Shown here: positions 8,957 through 18,114 of the stretch, piece after piece
How the letters are laid out: the number at the start of each line of letters is the position of its first letter
Numbering within the stretch: position 1 is the first letter of the stretch
Source of the DNA: Geminicoccaceae bacterium
GTDB lineage: Bacteria > Pseudomonadota > Alphaproteobacteria > Geminicoccales > Geminicoccaceae
Length of the DNA: 64,000 nt
Direction: 5' to 3'
Assembly (NCBI GenBank): GCA_020638465.1
Contig: JACKIM010000001.1
Location: 1,992,501-2,056,500, forward strand
The notes under the pieces: model-generated
Databases searched by the model: none
What the model saw: the letters and a program-made list of their open reading frames with translations, nothing else
Told to the model about the DNA's origin: nothing
Made by a program: the position numbers and the translations under genes

Positions 8957-10035
8957 ACCCGTTGCAACGGCGACTGATCGACGAGATTCGCGCCGGCGGT
9001 CCGATGGATGTCGCAACCTACATGACGCTGGCCATGGCCCATCGCACGGCCGGTTACTACGCAACCCGGGATCCTCTCGGGTCCCGCGGAGACTTCATTA
9101 CGGCTCCCGAGATTTCACAGATGTTCGGTGAGTTGGTGGGGGCGGCACTGGCGCAGGCCTGGATCGATATGGGAGCGCCGCCGCGAGCGTTGCTGGTGGA
9201 ACTCGGCCCGGGGCGGGGAACGCTGATGTGTGATGCCCTGCGCGCCACACGCCATCTGCCGGGTTTCCATGACGCGCTTCGCCTGCATCTGGTGGAAAGC
9301 AGCCCGGTCCTGCGCGCTGCGCAAGGACGTGCGCTCGCGGCCTCGCGGCCCGTCTGGCACGAGGATCTTTCGACACTGCCGTCGGATGCGCCCATCCTGC
9401 TCTGTGCCAACGAGTTCTTCGATGTCCTGCCCATCCGCCAGCTCGTCCGCACGCAGCAGGGCGTGCAGGAACGGCGAATCGCTGCCGACGACGATGGACG
9501 GCTGGGGTTCGTGCTGGACCCGCGCACCGTGACATTGCCCGCAGGTGGAACCTTTCCCGACTCGGGGATTGTCGAGATCGCCCCGGCCCGCGATGCGCAG
9601 ATGGCGATGGTCGCCAGCAGGATCGCGGCGCAGGGAGGCTGCTGCATCGTCATCGACTACGGCGATCTCGACCTGGATGGCGCCGACACGTTGCAGGCCG
9701 TGCGCGATCATGCGAGGGCGGAGCCGCTCGAGGATCCTGGCGAGGCGGATCTGTCCAGCCATGTCGCCTTTCGTCCGTTGATGGAGGTTGTCCGTAGTGC
9801 AGGGCTTTCCGCCTACGGCCCGTTGCCGCAGGGCGTCTGGCTGGAGCGGTTGGGCATCGCGATGCGGTTCGAGCGGCTGGCGCGTGATACCTCATGTGAG
9901 GTACGGGGGGCGCTGCAATCGCAGCTGCGTCGTCTCGTCGATGGCGATCAGATGGGCATCCTGTTCAAGGTTATGGCCGCGACCAGCCTGTCCGAGCCGC
10001 CTGCGGGATTCACATCATCGGAATGCATGTCATGA
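8953..10035 (+). CDS. SAM-dependent methyltransferase, MidA/NDUFAF7 family
   Basis: A 360-residue class I methyltransferase of the MidA/NDUFAF7 (DUF185) family. The human member dimethylates an Arg of complex I subunit NDUFS2; bacterial substrates are less clear. The opening PLQRRLIDEIRAGGPM, the GDFITAPEISQMFGELVG block, the SAM site VELGPGRGTLMCDAL and ANEFFDVLPI are all family hallmarks. The start is a TTG (8953-8955) that overlaps the lgt stop as TTGA, which points to coupled translation. Confidence 0.9.
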   Translation: MNPLQRRLIDEIRAGGPMDVATYMTLAMAHRTAGYYATRDPLGSRGDFITAPEISQMFGELVGAALAQAWIDMGAPPRALLVELGPGRGTLMCDALRATRHLPGFHDALRLHLVESSPVLRAAQGRALAASRPVWHEDLSTLPSDAPILLCANEFFDVLPIRQLVRTQQGVQERRIAADDDGRLGFVLDPRTVTLPAGGTFPDSGIVEIAPARDAQMAMVASRIAAQGGCCIVIDYGDLDLDGADTLQAVRDHARAEPLEDPGEADLSSHVAFRPLMEVVRSAGLSAYGPLPQGVWLERLGIAMRFERLARDTSCEVRGALQSQLRRLVDGDQMGILFKVMAATSLSEPPAGFTSSECMS

Positions 10036-10799
10036 TCTTTGACGAGGCCGCGCCGTTGAAAGCCGTCGGACATGTGCGTCACGGGTTTTTCGGGCGTCGT
10101 GGCGGTGTCGGCGAAGGGCCGTTCGGCACGCTCAATGTCAGCCTGCGCAATGCCGACCGGCGTGAGGCTGCAGTCGAGAACAGGACCCGCGTGGCTGCGG
10201 CTCTGGGCGAACGGGTACAGGCGCTCAGCATTGCCCGGCAGGTTCATGGAACCGGCTGCGTCGCTCTGGAGGAGCCATTGGGGCTCGACGGCACGGTCGA
10301 GGCGGATGCGCTGGTTACCGACCGGCCCGGGATTGCCCTGGGCGTCACGACCGCCGATTGCGGTCCCATACTGTTCGCAGATCTCGACCATCATGTCATT
10401 GGTGCCGCGCATGCCGGCTGGCGTGGGGCGCTCGCGGGCATCACCGCGTCGACACTGGATGCGATGGAACGGCTCGGAGCGGATCGCCGGCGCATTGTCG
10501 CCGTCATCGGCCCGTGCATTGCGGTCGAGTCCTACGAGGTGGGACCGGAAATGGAACGGGCCTTCATCGATGCGGGTCCGGTCCATTCACGGCACTTTCG
10601 CGACGTGGCCGGGCGTCGGCATTTCGACCTGCGGGGGTATCTGGCCGCCAGACTCAAGCGTGAGCATGTCGCGCATATCGGTCATGTGGCGCGCGACACC
10701 TATGCCGAAAGGGACATGTTCTTCAGCTTTCGACGCACCACCCACGAGGGTGGCGGCCCCTTCGGCCTCCAGGTGTCGGCCATAGCACTCTCGACCTGA
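10023..10799 (+). CDS. pgeF: Peptidoglycan editing factor PgeF (YfiH/laccase-domain family)
   Basis: A 258-residue protein. The family's zinc and active-site motifs are present: RQVHGTG, VTTADCGPILF, HAGWRGALAGI and VIGPCI. PgeF enzymes remove mis-incorporated amino acids (L-Ser in place of L-Ala) from UDP-MurNAc precursors; purine nucleoside phosphorylase activity is also known in the family. It overlaps the midA-like gene by 13 bases and closes the operon. Confidence 0.9.
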   Translation: MHVMIFDEAAPLKAVGHVRHGFFGRRGGVGEGPFGTLNVSLRNADRREAAVENRTRVAAALGERVQALSIARQVHGTGCVALEEPLGLDGTVEADALVTDRPGIALGVTTADCGPILFADLDHHVIGAAHAGWRGALAGITASTLDAMERLGADRRRIVAVIGPCIAVESYEVGPEMERAFIDAGPVHSRHFRDVAGRRHFDLRGYLAARLKREHVAHIGHVARDTYAERDMFFSFRRTTHEGGGPFGLQVSAIALST

Positions 10800-10845
10800 C
10801 GATGACCGCCCGTGCGGCAAGGCTGTCGAGCGGCATATTTATCGC

Positions 10846-11850
10846 TCAATCAACAAGGCCATGCTCGCGGTAATAGCGCTCGGCTCCGGGATGCAACGGA
10901 ATACCCGCACCGTCGAGGGCGGTATCCATGGTTATTGCCCTGCCCTTGCCGTGGCCGTTGTCGAGAAGCTTGCGCGAGCTGTCATTCCACAACGCCTTGG
11001 TGATGTCATAGACCAGCTGGTCATCGGCCTTGGCGGAAATGACCCACTGGGCGACCACGCCGAATGTGCGGATCTCCGGAACTCCGCGATAGGTATCGGC
11101 GGGTATCCGATCCACGCTCAAGAAGGGGTATTCCTCCAGCATCTTCTCGATGACGGGACCGGTCAGGGGGACGAGGCGGATGTCGCGTTCCTCGGCGAGG
11201 CTGGCGACCGATGGGGTCGGATAGCCCGCCACCGCGAAAAAGCCGTCCAGTTCGTTTGCGAGGATCATTCGCGAGGCTTCCGCCGGCTTGACATGGACCG
11301 CTGTGATATCGTCCTCGCCGATACCGAAGCTGTTCAGGACGATTCGGGCATTGACCTGTGTGCCGGAGCCCTGGTTGTCGAGCGAAATTCTCTTGCCGCG
11401 GATATCTTCGATGGTCTCGATGCCGCTGTCAGCCGTCACCACGAGGTGCATGCTCTCGACATAGAGGCTGGCGACCAGGCGCAGGTCCGTGGCCGGTGGA
11501 ATGCCGTCGAGCAGCCCGCGATAGGCGGCATAGGCGATGTCGCTTTGGGCAAGCCCGCTGTCGAGACCTCCGGACATGATGCCTTCGATATTGTCGATCG
11601 AGCCGTTGGATGACTGCGCAATGGCGATCATCCCATCAACGCCGCAGCTGCCGCCATCGTCGCATGGGCGTGCGCCGGGCGGATTGCTGATGGCATCGGC
11701 GAGCAGGCCGCCAATCGGGAAATAGGTTCCGGCGACGCCGCCCGTGCCGATCCTGAAGATCCGGAAATCTTCAGCTGAACCGGTCGCGACCGTCATCATC
11801 AACATCAAGAGGCCAAGGATTGCCCGAAGCCCTCCTGCTCTCGACCGCAT
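10846..11850 (-). CDS. TAXI-family TRAP transporter solute-binding protein
   Basis: A 334-residue periplasmic protein. The signal peptide runs to about residue 26 (LLMLMMTVATGSA). IGTGGVAGTYFPIGGLLADA is the signature opening of TAXI binding proteins, and ISLDNQGSGTQVNARIVL is the second lobe region. Such proteins feed fused TRAP permeases with amino- or dicarboxylic acids. No permease gene is adjacent, so the partner must be encoded elsewhere. Confidence 0.88.
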   Translation of the reverse strand: MRSRAGGLRAILGLLMLMMTVATGSAEDFRIFRIGTGGVAGTYFPIGGLLADAISNPPGARPCDDGGSCGVDGMIAIAQSSNGSIDNIEGIMSGGLDSGLAQSDIAYAAYRGLLDGIPPATDLRLVASLYVESMHLVVTADSGIETIEDIRGKRISLDNQGSGTQVNARIVLNSFGIGEDDITAVHVKPAEASRMILANELDGFFAVAGYPTPSVASLAEERDIRLVPLTGPVIEKMLEEYPFLSVDRIPADTYRGVPEIRTFGVVAQWVISAKADDQLVYDITKALWNDSSRKLLDNGHGKGRAITMDTALDGAGIPLHPGAERYYREHGLVD

Positions 11851-12050
11851 GCTTCAGCCTCCTCCGCTGGAACGCCCCGACGGCCATCCATCGGGGAATG
11901 TCCTGGACCTTCGTTCCGGTCTCGACAGGGCCGACCGGCCAGCCGTTCCCGAACCCTCCCCGTTCGGGCTGAACGACCCGAACGATCACTGAACGGGACG
12001 AGACAACGAGGTGGTGCCGGTGCTCCGATGCCATCAAATCGGGATGTATC

Positions 12051-12608
12051 CTAGTCAGCGCGTTGGGCCCGCCCTTCGATTGTCCGCTCCACCACTCCAT
12101 CGACAATACGCTCGAATTCGAGGTTGAGGCGGTCACCTTCGAGTGATCTCACATGGGTTTGCAATTCATAACGGCCATCGTCGAGGATGACGAAGGAAAA
12201 GACCCGCAGACCTTCGGCGTCGAGATAGCCCCAACGCACCGGATCGCCGGCGATCGGGGCAATTTCGTCGCGCTCCTTGAAGGGATTGTAGGCGCGCCGT
12301 TCGCGCAGATAGCCACCGTTGCCGGACTTCTCGAGATCGAGAGCGCCCGTGCGCCGCTTGACGCCGGGCAGGTTCCTTCGTCCGTCGACCAGGTCGACAT
12401 TGACCCATTCGATATGCAGGTCGGTCCTGGCGGGTCGGCTGAAAACGATGTCCATGTCGCGAAGCGAAGTCTGGCCGGTCAACGGATCGCTGACCACTGC
12501 CTCACCGACGAACGCGCCAACATAGTCGTCGAGTGTCTGAGCGTGGACCGGACGGAAGAGAGCCGGCGCTGCCGCCAGCAGCATGGCGAGGGCGATATCG
12601 CGCATCAT
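12051..12608 (-). CDS. Exported protein of unknown function
   Basis: A 185-residue protein starting MMRDIALAMLLAAAPALF with signal cleavage predicted after VHA. The mature part is mixed beta-like (ISFSRPARTDLHIEWVNVDL-like run and a C-terminal repeat of Glu/Arg-rich strands). I recognise no family. Its ATGATG start overlaps the stop of the upstream exported-protein gene, so the two are coupled and probably act together in the envelope. Confidence 0.6.
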   Translation of the reverse strand: MMRDIALAMLLAAAPALFRPVHAQTLDDYVGAFVGEAVVSDPLTGQTSLRDMDIVFSRPARTDLHIEWVNVDLVDGRRNLPGVKRRTGALDLEKSGNGGYLRERRAYNPFKERDEIAPIAGDPVRWGYLDAEGLRVFSFVILDDGRYELQTHVRSLEGDRLNLEFERIVDGVVERTIEGRAQRAD

Positions 12609-13093
12609 GGCCGGTGCTCCAGGCTGGCCTGCCATGTCAGTTCCGTGGTGCCGTTGACGATTCTGGTCAGCTTCATCTCCGCCTGGCCGCCGTTGTTCCC
12701 GATCTGCATGCGGTCGAGTGTCATGTGTCCGTTACCTGTGACTTCCAGTCGGTAGAAGATCAGGGTGGCGCCATCAAGGCGTGCCCAGAGGATCGGCGCG
12801 TCGTTGAGGCTTTCGATTCCCTTGCTTGCGAACAGCCCGAACAAGCCTGTCGACTTCTGCTGTTCGAATACGCCCGGCTTGCCTGAAGGGATGAAAGGGG
12901 TTTTGGCCAGGTTCATGTCGTCGGCATGGTATTCGAGGCTGAAGCCGGTACCGGCTCGATCGATCATGATGACAATCGGTTTGCCATCCTCCGTCTTGCC
13001 TTTCCACTGGCCGAAATAGTCGTCCGGCGGCGTGGCGAGGACAGGGTGCCAGAGCAGGAGGAGGAACAGCAACCCGAAGGAGAAACGTGGCAT
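12605..13093 (-). CDS. Exported protein of unknown function
   Basis: A 162-residue protein with signal peptide MPRFSFGLLFLLLLWHPVLA and a mature start TPPDDYFGQWKGKTEDGKP. The 'FGQWKG..DGKPIVI' opening recalls small lipocalin- or beta-barrel-like exported proteins, but I cannot assign a family. It is the first gene of a two-gene unit with the exported protein downstream and shares the pattern of an aromatic-rich, beta-like mature domain. Confidence 0.6.
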   Translation of the reverse strand: MPRFSFGLLFLLLLWHPVLATPPDDYFGQWKGKTEDGKPIVIMIDRAGTGFSLEYHADDMNLAKTPFIPSGKPGVFEQQKSTGLFGLFASKGIESLNDAPILWARLDGATLIFYRLEVTGNGHMTLDRMQIGNNGGQAEMKLTRIVNGTTELTWQASLEHRP

Positions 13094-13330
13094 CCGTAGA
13101 CCCTTGTCAACCAGAAAGAAAACTATAGCGCTTGTTGACCTCGCCGTCATCCACACCGCACGTAACGTGCCGGCATGATGCGCCCGGGTACTCCATCGTG
13201 CTGCCGGCGTCACATCAGTTGCACAAATCCGGGATGTTTTTCTATTGTGTTGAGATAGGTTGCACCGCTCTGTTAAACCTTATTGAAGAGTGCTTGAACT
13301 GCCGCCGGTGCCCGATCGGGAACTATACCG

Positions 13331-14566
13331 GTGCGTGATCATCCTTGGCGACTGCCACAACCCCGTGGAGCCATTGGCTTGTCCAGCCCCTTCGACCGTT
13401 TTTCGGATCTGCCCGAATTTCCATTCCGGCGTCTGGCCGCCTTGCTCGAAGGCGTGGAACCCGCTGCCGGCCGCGAGGTTCTCGACCTGACCGTGGGCGA
13501 GCCCAAACATGCGCCTCCAGCGATGCTGAGTGAAACCGTTTTGGCGAATGCCGACAGTTGGAACCGTTATCCACCGCCATCCGGCACCGACGCGTTCCGA
13601 AATGCAGTTGCACGATGGCTCACCCGTCGATACGGCCTGCCGCCCGCTTTCATCGATCCGGTCACCCATATCGTGCCACTGGCCGGGACCAAGGAGGGGT
13701 TGTTCCTGCTTCCGTCCGTGGTGAACGGCAAGGAACGGGCGGTGGCCCTGATGCCGAGCCCCCTCTATGCGGTCTATGCCGGCGCTGCGGCACTCGCCGA
13801 TGCGGAGCCTGTGGGCCTGCCGGCCATCGCCGAACACGGTTTCCTGCCGGACCTCGATGCCCTGGATCCGCAACTGCTTGACCGTACCGTGGTCTTTTTC
13901 CTTTGCTCGCCCGCCAATCCTCAGGGGGCTATTGCCAGCAGGGACTATCTGGCGAGAGTGGTGGAACTCGCCCGACGCCACGATTTCCTGTTTGTCAGCG
14001 ATGAATGCTACAGCGAGATCTACGACGATGCACCGCCCGTCGGCGTGCTCGAAGTGCTGGTCGAAATGGGGGAGGGCATGCATCATGTCGTTGCCATGCA
14101 CTCGCTGTCGAAGCGTTCGAATGCTGCGGGGCTGCGCAGCGGTTTTGTCGTTGGTGATGCCGCCATCTTGCGCCGCTTTGCCCGTTTGCGCGCTTATGGC
14201 GGTGCCGTGCAGCCGCTTCCGGTGATGGAGGCGGCCACGCGCCTTTGGGATGACGAGGAACATGTCCGTGCCAATCGCGAGCGCTATCGTCGCAAGATCG
14301 ATATTGCCGAACGCAAGCTGGGCAATCGTTTCGCCTTCTATCGCCCGGCGGGCGGTTTCTTCCTCTGGCTCGATGTGGGAGATGGCGAAGCTGCCACCCG
14401 CCGCCTTTGGCGGGAAGCCGCGCTGAAGGTCCTGCCCGGCAGTTACCTGACCTTTGGCGATCCGGGTGACGGCGATATGGGGAAGGCCTATATCAGAATG
14501 GCTCTGGTCCACGACGAAGCCATCATCGGGACGGCCCTTGACCGCCTTGTCGATGTTCTTGGTTGA
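13331..14566 (+). CDS. PLP-dependent aminotransferase, class I/II (DapC-like)
   Basis: A fold-type I aminotransferase. YPPPSGTDAFRNAVARWL, the Asn in SPANPQG, the Asp/Tyr of VSDECYSEIY and the Schiff-base Lys of HSLSKRSNAAGLRSG are all present, and RMAL near the end holds the carboxylate-binding Arg. The overall pattern is closest to N-succinyldiaminopimelate aminotransferase (DapC) of lysine synthesis. GTG 13331 gives 411 residues. A TTG at 13379 with GGAG eight bases upstream gives a family-like opening (SSPFDRFSDLPEFPFRRL) and may be the true start. Confidence 0.8.
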   Translation: MRDHPWRLPQPRGAIGLSSPFDRFSDLPEFPFRRLAALLEGVEPAAGREVLDLTVGEPKHAPPAMLSETVLANADSWNRYPPPSGTDAFRNAVARWLTRRYGLPPAFIDPVTHIVPLAGTKEGLFLLPSVVNGKERAVALMPSPLYAVYAGAAALADAEPVGLPAIAEHGFLPDLDALDPQLLDRTVVFFLCSPANPQGAIASRDYLARVVELARRHDFLFVSDECYSEIYDDAPPVGVLEVLVEMGEGMHHVVAMHSLSKRSNAAGLRSGFVVGDAAILRRFARLRAYGGAVQPLPVMEAATRLWDDEEHVRANRERYRRKIDIAERKLGNRFAFYRPAGGFFLWLDVGDGEAATRRLWREAALKVLPGSYLTFGDPGDGDMGKAYIRMALVHDEAIIGTALDRLVDVLG

Positions 14567-14605
14567 TGGATTGTTGCGGATTGACGGACTGAAGGAAGTG
14601 TTGTC

Positions 14606-17290
14606 ATGGCTTCATCGCTGACCGGTCTCTTTGACCCTTCGCCGCTGGGCCTGTGGATGCGGGCATTGTTGCGACGTTCCTGCGGCGTGGTACTGCTCGC
14701 ATTGGCATTGTTCTTCGCGGCGTCCTTTTTCGGCTTCGAGCCCGACGACCCGTCATTCAACAATGCCACGGCGGGCGAAACCGTGAATTTCATGGGCCTG
14801 GCCGGTTCGTTCACGGCTGATCTGCTCTATCAGTCCTTCGGGCTTGCCGTCTGGATCCTGCCCGTGGCCTTCGGCGCACTGGGCATGCGCCTGACGATGA
14901 GCGAGGGGCTTGTCCGTCCCTGGCTGCCCGCCATGGCCCTGCCGCTGTCGCTGCTGCTGGTTTCGGCGTGGCTCGCATCCTGGCCGCTGGGTCCGCAAAA
15001 CAGCTGGCCGTTTCGCGCTGGATATGGCGGTTTTGTCGGCGATCTGGAGTTCCTGACCCTGCAGCAGCATCTCAGTCCCACGTTGTTCAACTGGGTGACC
15101 GTGCTGGCAGGCCTGGCCTTCGCGATCCTGTCGCTGGGGCTGGGATGGCAGGAGAGCATGGCCGCAGCCCGGCGATTCGGTCAGCATTCTGCTCGCTTCG
15201 GGCGTCAGGTGGGCGATGTGGCGGTTGCCGCTTCACATGCTTCCCGCGACATCATCGAGGATGGCATGCGTCGCTTCGACAGGCGTCGGCCGCTGAGGGC
15301 AGCGGTTCTCTCCGAGCCTATCGATCTTTCCGATGAGCCGCGACCGCAGCGGGCCTCGGTCATCATTCAGCATCTCAAGCGGGCGATCCGATGGTTCGAC
15401 CGTCAGGACCAGGACCATTTCATCGAGGTTCATCCCGATGACGACTCGTTCGGCGACGGGTTCCGGACCCAGCGTCGCTCGCCGGTGCGTGGCCGCCGGC
15501 CAGCCTCTCCGCGCGATGTGGATGCGCAGGAAAATACACTGGTATATCCACCGGAACACGCCGCAGGATATGACGACCGGCTTGATGTGACTGATGACGA
15601 GGCGTCGTCGCATAGCGGATTGCCGGAGGTGGCATTCGAGGCCGAGCGGGAACCCCGACGCGATGCGCCGCCGGCCCCGCGAGCACCTGAAGTTCGCATC
15701 GCCGCGCGCAGGACCGCTCCCGAACCGGCCCACCACCCTGATCCCGACGGGCCGTTCCAGCTTCCCACGCTCGATTTCCTCACCATGGCCCGCCAGAACT
15801 TCCGGTCCACGATCACCAAGACCTCGCTGAACGAAACCTCGCGTCAGCTGGAAAAGGTTCTGGATGATTTTGGTGTTCGTGGTGAAATCATCGATGCCAA
15901 GCCGGGTCCGGTTGTCACGATGCTGGAACTCGAACCGGCACCGGGAACGCGTTCGCAACGGGTGATCAGCCTGGCCGATGACATTGCCCGCTCCCTGTGC
16001 GCCATGTCGGTGCGTGTGGCCACCGTGCCGGGGCGCAACGTCATCGGCATCGAACTGCCCAATCCCGAGCGTGAAATCGTGTTCCTGCGCGATCTGCTTC
16101 AGTCCGCTCCCTACAACAGCAGTGAGGCGCGTCTGCCGCTGGCGCTCGGCAAGGACATCAGCGGCGAGACGGTGATCGTCGATCTTGCCCGGATGCCCCA
16201 TCTGCTCATCGCCGGCACCACCGGCTCGGGCAAGTCCGTGGCCATCAACGCGATGATCCTGTCGCTGCTGTTCCGCCTCGATCCGAAGCAGTGCCGCATC
16301 ATCATGATCGACCCGAAGGTGATCGAGCTCTCGGTGTACGAGAACATTCCGCATCTGCTTGCGCCCGTCGTTACCGAGCCGCACAAGGCGGTGGTGGCGC
16401 TCAAATGGGTTGTGCGGCAGATGGACGAGCGCTACCGGCTGATGTCGCATCTGGGTGTGCGTGACATCTTCGCGTACAATCGCCGGATCGAGCAGGCGCG
16501 GGCCAAGGGACAGTCGCTGACCCGGCGTGTCAGGGTCGGCTTCGAGCCGGGTACCGGTCAGCCGATCATGGAAGATCAGCCCATCGATATGACGCCCCTG
16601 CCGCTGATCGTCGTCATTGTCGACGAGGTCGCCGATCTCATGCTGACGGCGGGCAAGGAGATTGAAAGCGCGATCCAGCGTCTGTCGCAGAAGGCCCGCG
16701 CTGCCGGCATCCATCTGATCGTGGCGACCCAGCGGCCATCGGTCGACGTACTCACTGGCGTCATCAAGGCGAATCTGCCTTCGCGAATCAGCTTCCGCGT
16801 CAGCTCGAAGATCGACAGCCGCACGATTCTCGGTGAGCCGGGTGCCGAACAGCTCCTGGGACAGGGCGACATGCTCTATCTCATGCCCGGCGACCGGATC
16901 ATGCGTGTCCACGGTGCCCTGGTATCGGATACCGACGTGGAGAAAGTCGTTACCTGGCTGCGAGCACAGGGCGAACCCGAATATGACGATGCCGTTACCA
17001 GTGAAAACGGTGGCGAGCCCGGAGCGGATGGCGGTGGAGGTCTGGAGGTCTCCTCGGAGATGGGCAATGACGGCGTGTACAATCAGGCCGTGCAGATTGT
17101 TGCCCGCGACGGCAAGGCATCGACCAGTTACCTGCAACGCAAGCTCTCCATCGGCTACAACAGTGCCGCCAAGTTGATCGAGCGGATGGAAGCCGAAGGG
17201 TTGATCAGCTCTGCGGACCATGTCGGGCGCCGACAGGTATTGATGGGCAGGGGGGGTATCGACGGCGATCAGGCGACGGACGACCTATGA
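14606..17290 (+). CDS. ftsK: DNA translocase FtsK
   Basis: An 894-residue septal DNA pump. Four membrane segments lie in residues 25-180, then a charged, Pro/Arg-rich linker to about residue 390. The motor domain has Walker A GTTGSGKSVAIN at about residue 536 and Walker B LIVVIVDEVADLM. RAAGIHLIVATQRPSVDV is a conserved FtsK/SpoIIIE block. The C-terminal gamma winged helix (YNQAVQIVARDGKAS to LISSADHVGRRQVL) recognises KOPS sites. Its stop overlaps the lolA start (ATGA). Confidence 0.97.
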   Translation: MASSLTGLFDPSPLGLWMRALLRRSCGVVLLALALFFAASFFGFEPDDPSFNNATAGETVNFMGLAGSFTADLLYQSFGLAVWILPVAFGALGMRLTMSEGLVRPWLPAMALPLSLLLVSAWLASWPLGPQNSWPFRAGYGGFVGDLEFLTLQQHLSPTLFNWVTVLAGLAFAILSLGLGWQESMAAARRFGQHSARFGRQVGDVAVAASHASRDIIEDGMRRFDRRRPLRAAVLSEPIDLSDEPRPQRASVIIQHLKRAIRWFDRQDQDHFIEVHPDDDSFGDGFRTQRRSPVRGRRPASPRDVDAQENTLVYPPEHAAGYDDRLDVTDDEASSHSGLPEVAFEAEREPRRDAPPAPRAPEVRIAARRTAPEPAHHPDPDGPFQLPTLDFLTMARQNFRSTITKTSLNETSRQLEKVLDDFGVRGEIIDAKPGPVVTMLELEPAPGTRSQRVISLADDIARSLCAMSVRVATVPGRNVIGIELPNPEREIVFLRDLLQSAPYNSSEARLPLALGKDISGETVIVDLARMPHLLIAGTTGSGKSVAINAMILSLLFRLDPKQCRIIMIDPKVIELSVYENIPHLLAPVVTEPHKAVVALKWVVRQMDERYRLMSHLGVRDIFAYNRRIEQARAKGQSLTRRVRVGFEPGTGQPIMEDQPIDMTPLPLIVVIVDEVADLMLTAGKEIESAIQRLSQKARAAGIHLIVATQRPSVDVLTGVIKANLPSRISFRVSSKIDSRTILGEPGAEQLLGQGDMLYLMPGDRIMRVHGALVSDTDVEKVVTWLRAQGEPEYDDAVTSENGGEPGADGGGGLEVSSEMGNDGVYNQAVQIVARDGKASTSYLQRKLSIGYNSAAKLIERMEAEGLISSADHVGRRQVLMGRGGIDGDQATDDL

Positions 17291-17940
17291 GGAATGTATT
17301 GATTTCACGCAGGCTTTTTTCCGGAATGCTTGTCTCGACGGGGTTGGCTGTCCCGGTATCCGCCGAGACTTCGTCCGTTCAGTCGCAGCCGCCGGTTTCG
17401 CCTTCGATTTCCGAGATCGAGAACTATCTGAACGGTATCCATACCCTGCGCGCGAATTTCGACCAGATTGCTCCTGACGGCTCGTCATCCTCGGGTATGC
17501 TTGCGATCGAGCGCCCGGGACGCATGCGACTCGACTATGATCCACCCTCGGGCATCCTTTTGATCGCTACCGGGGACTGGCGTCTGGTCTTCTACGATTC
17601 CTCGATCAAGCAGGTGAATATCATTCCCATCAGTCAGACTCCTCTGGGATTCCTGCTCGACGATCAGGTGCGGCTGTCAGGAGATGTCAAGGTTATCGAT
17701 CATCGGGGCAAGGGGGGGGAGGTCGGCGTCACGCTCGTGCGGACAGACGAACCCAACCAGGGAAATGTGACATTGATTTTCAATGCCTCGCCAATCGAAC
17801 TGCGGCGTTGGGTGGTCGTCGACGCGCAAGGTCAGGCAACCTATCTTATTTTGAAGAATGTCCAAACAGGGATCAAGCTCGATCCGGAATTATTTCGTTG
17901 GAGGGATCCCAAGGTCTTTGGTTTTCCAGACGACAATTGA
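17287..17940 (+). CDS. lolA: Outer-membrane lipoprotein carrier protein LolA
   Basis: A 217-residue periplasmic chaperone that carries lipoproteins from the LolCDE complex to the outer membrane. A signal peptide is followed by LNGIHTLRANFDQIAPDG, then GRMRLDYDPPSGILLIATG and PLGFLLDD, all typical of LolA. The hydrophobic beta-barrel pattern continues to the end. It directly follows ftsK with a four-base overlap, a conserved gene order in alphaproteobacteria. Confidence 0.92.
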   Translation: MRNVLISRRLFSGMLVSTGLAVPVSAETSSVQSQPPVSPSISEIENYLNGIHTLRANFDQIAPDGSSSSGMLAIERPGRMRLDYDPPSGILLIATGDWRLVFYDSSIKQVNIIPISQTPLGFLLDDQVRLSGDVKVIDHRGKGGEVGVTLVRTDEPNQGNVTLIFNASPIELRRWVVVDAQGQATYLILKNVQTGIKLDPELFRWRDPKVFGFPDDN

Positions 17941-18114
17941 TTTAATTCCTTGCCGATATCCTGTCGATGTGTCATCATTATACTTCTGTCCGACCTTTTT
18001 CTGCCGATCCCAGTTGTTCATTGCCCGCAACGATCGCCCATTGCCGAATTTCACGACTCATTAACTGCGCTTGCCGTACTATGATTCTGTCTGGAATGAT
18101 GGATTGACGGGTGA

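Noticed and set aside
15233..17221. 662-codon minus-strand frame opposite ftsK
   Set aside because: Antisense shadow of ftsK, His/Arg/Asp-rich with no domain pattern.
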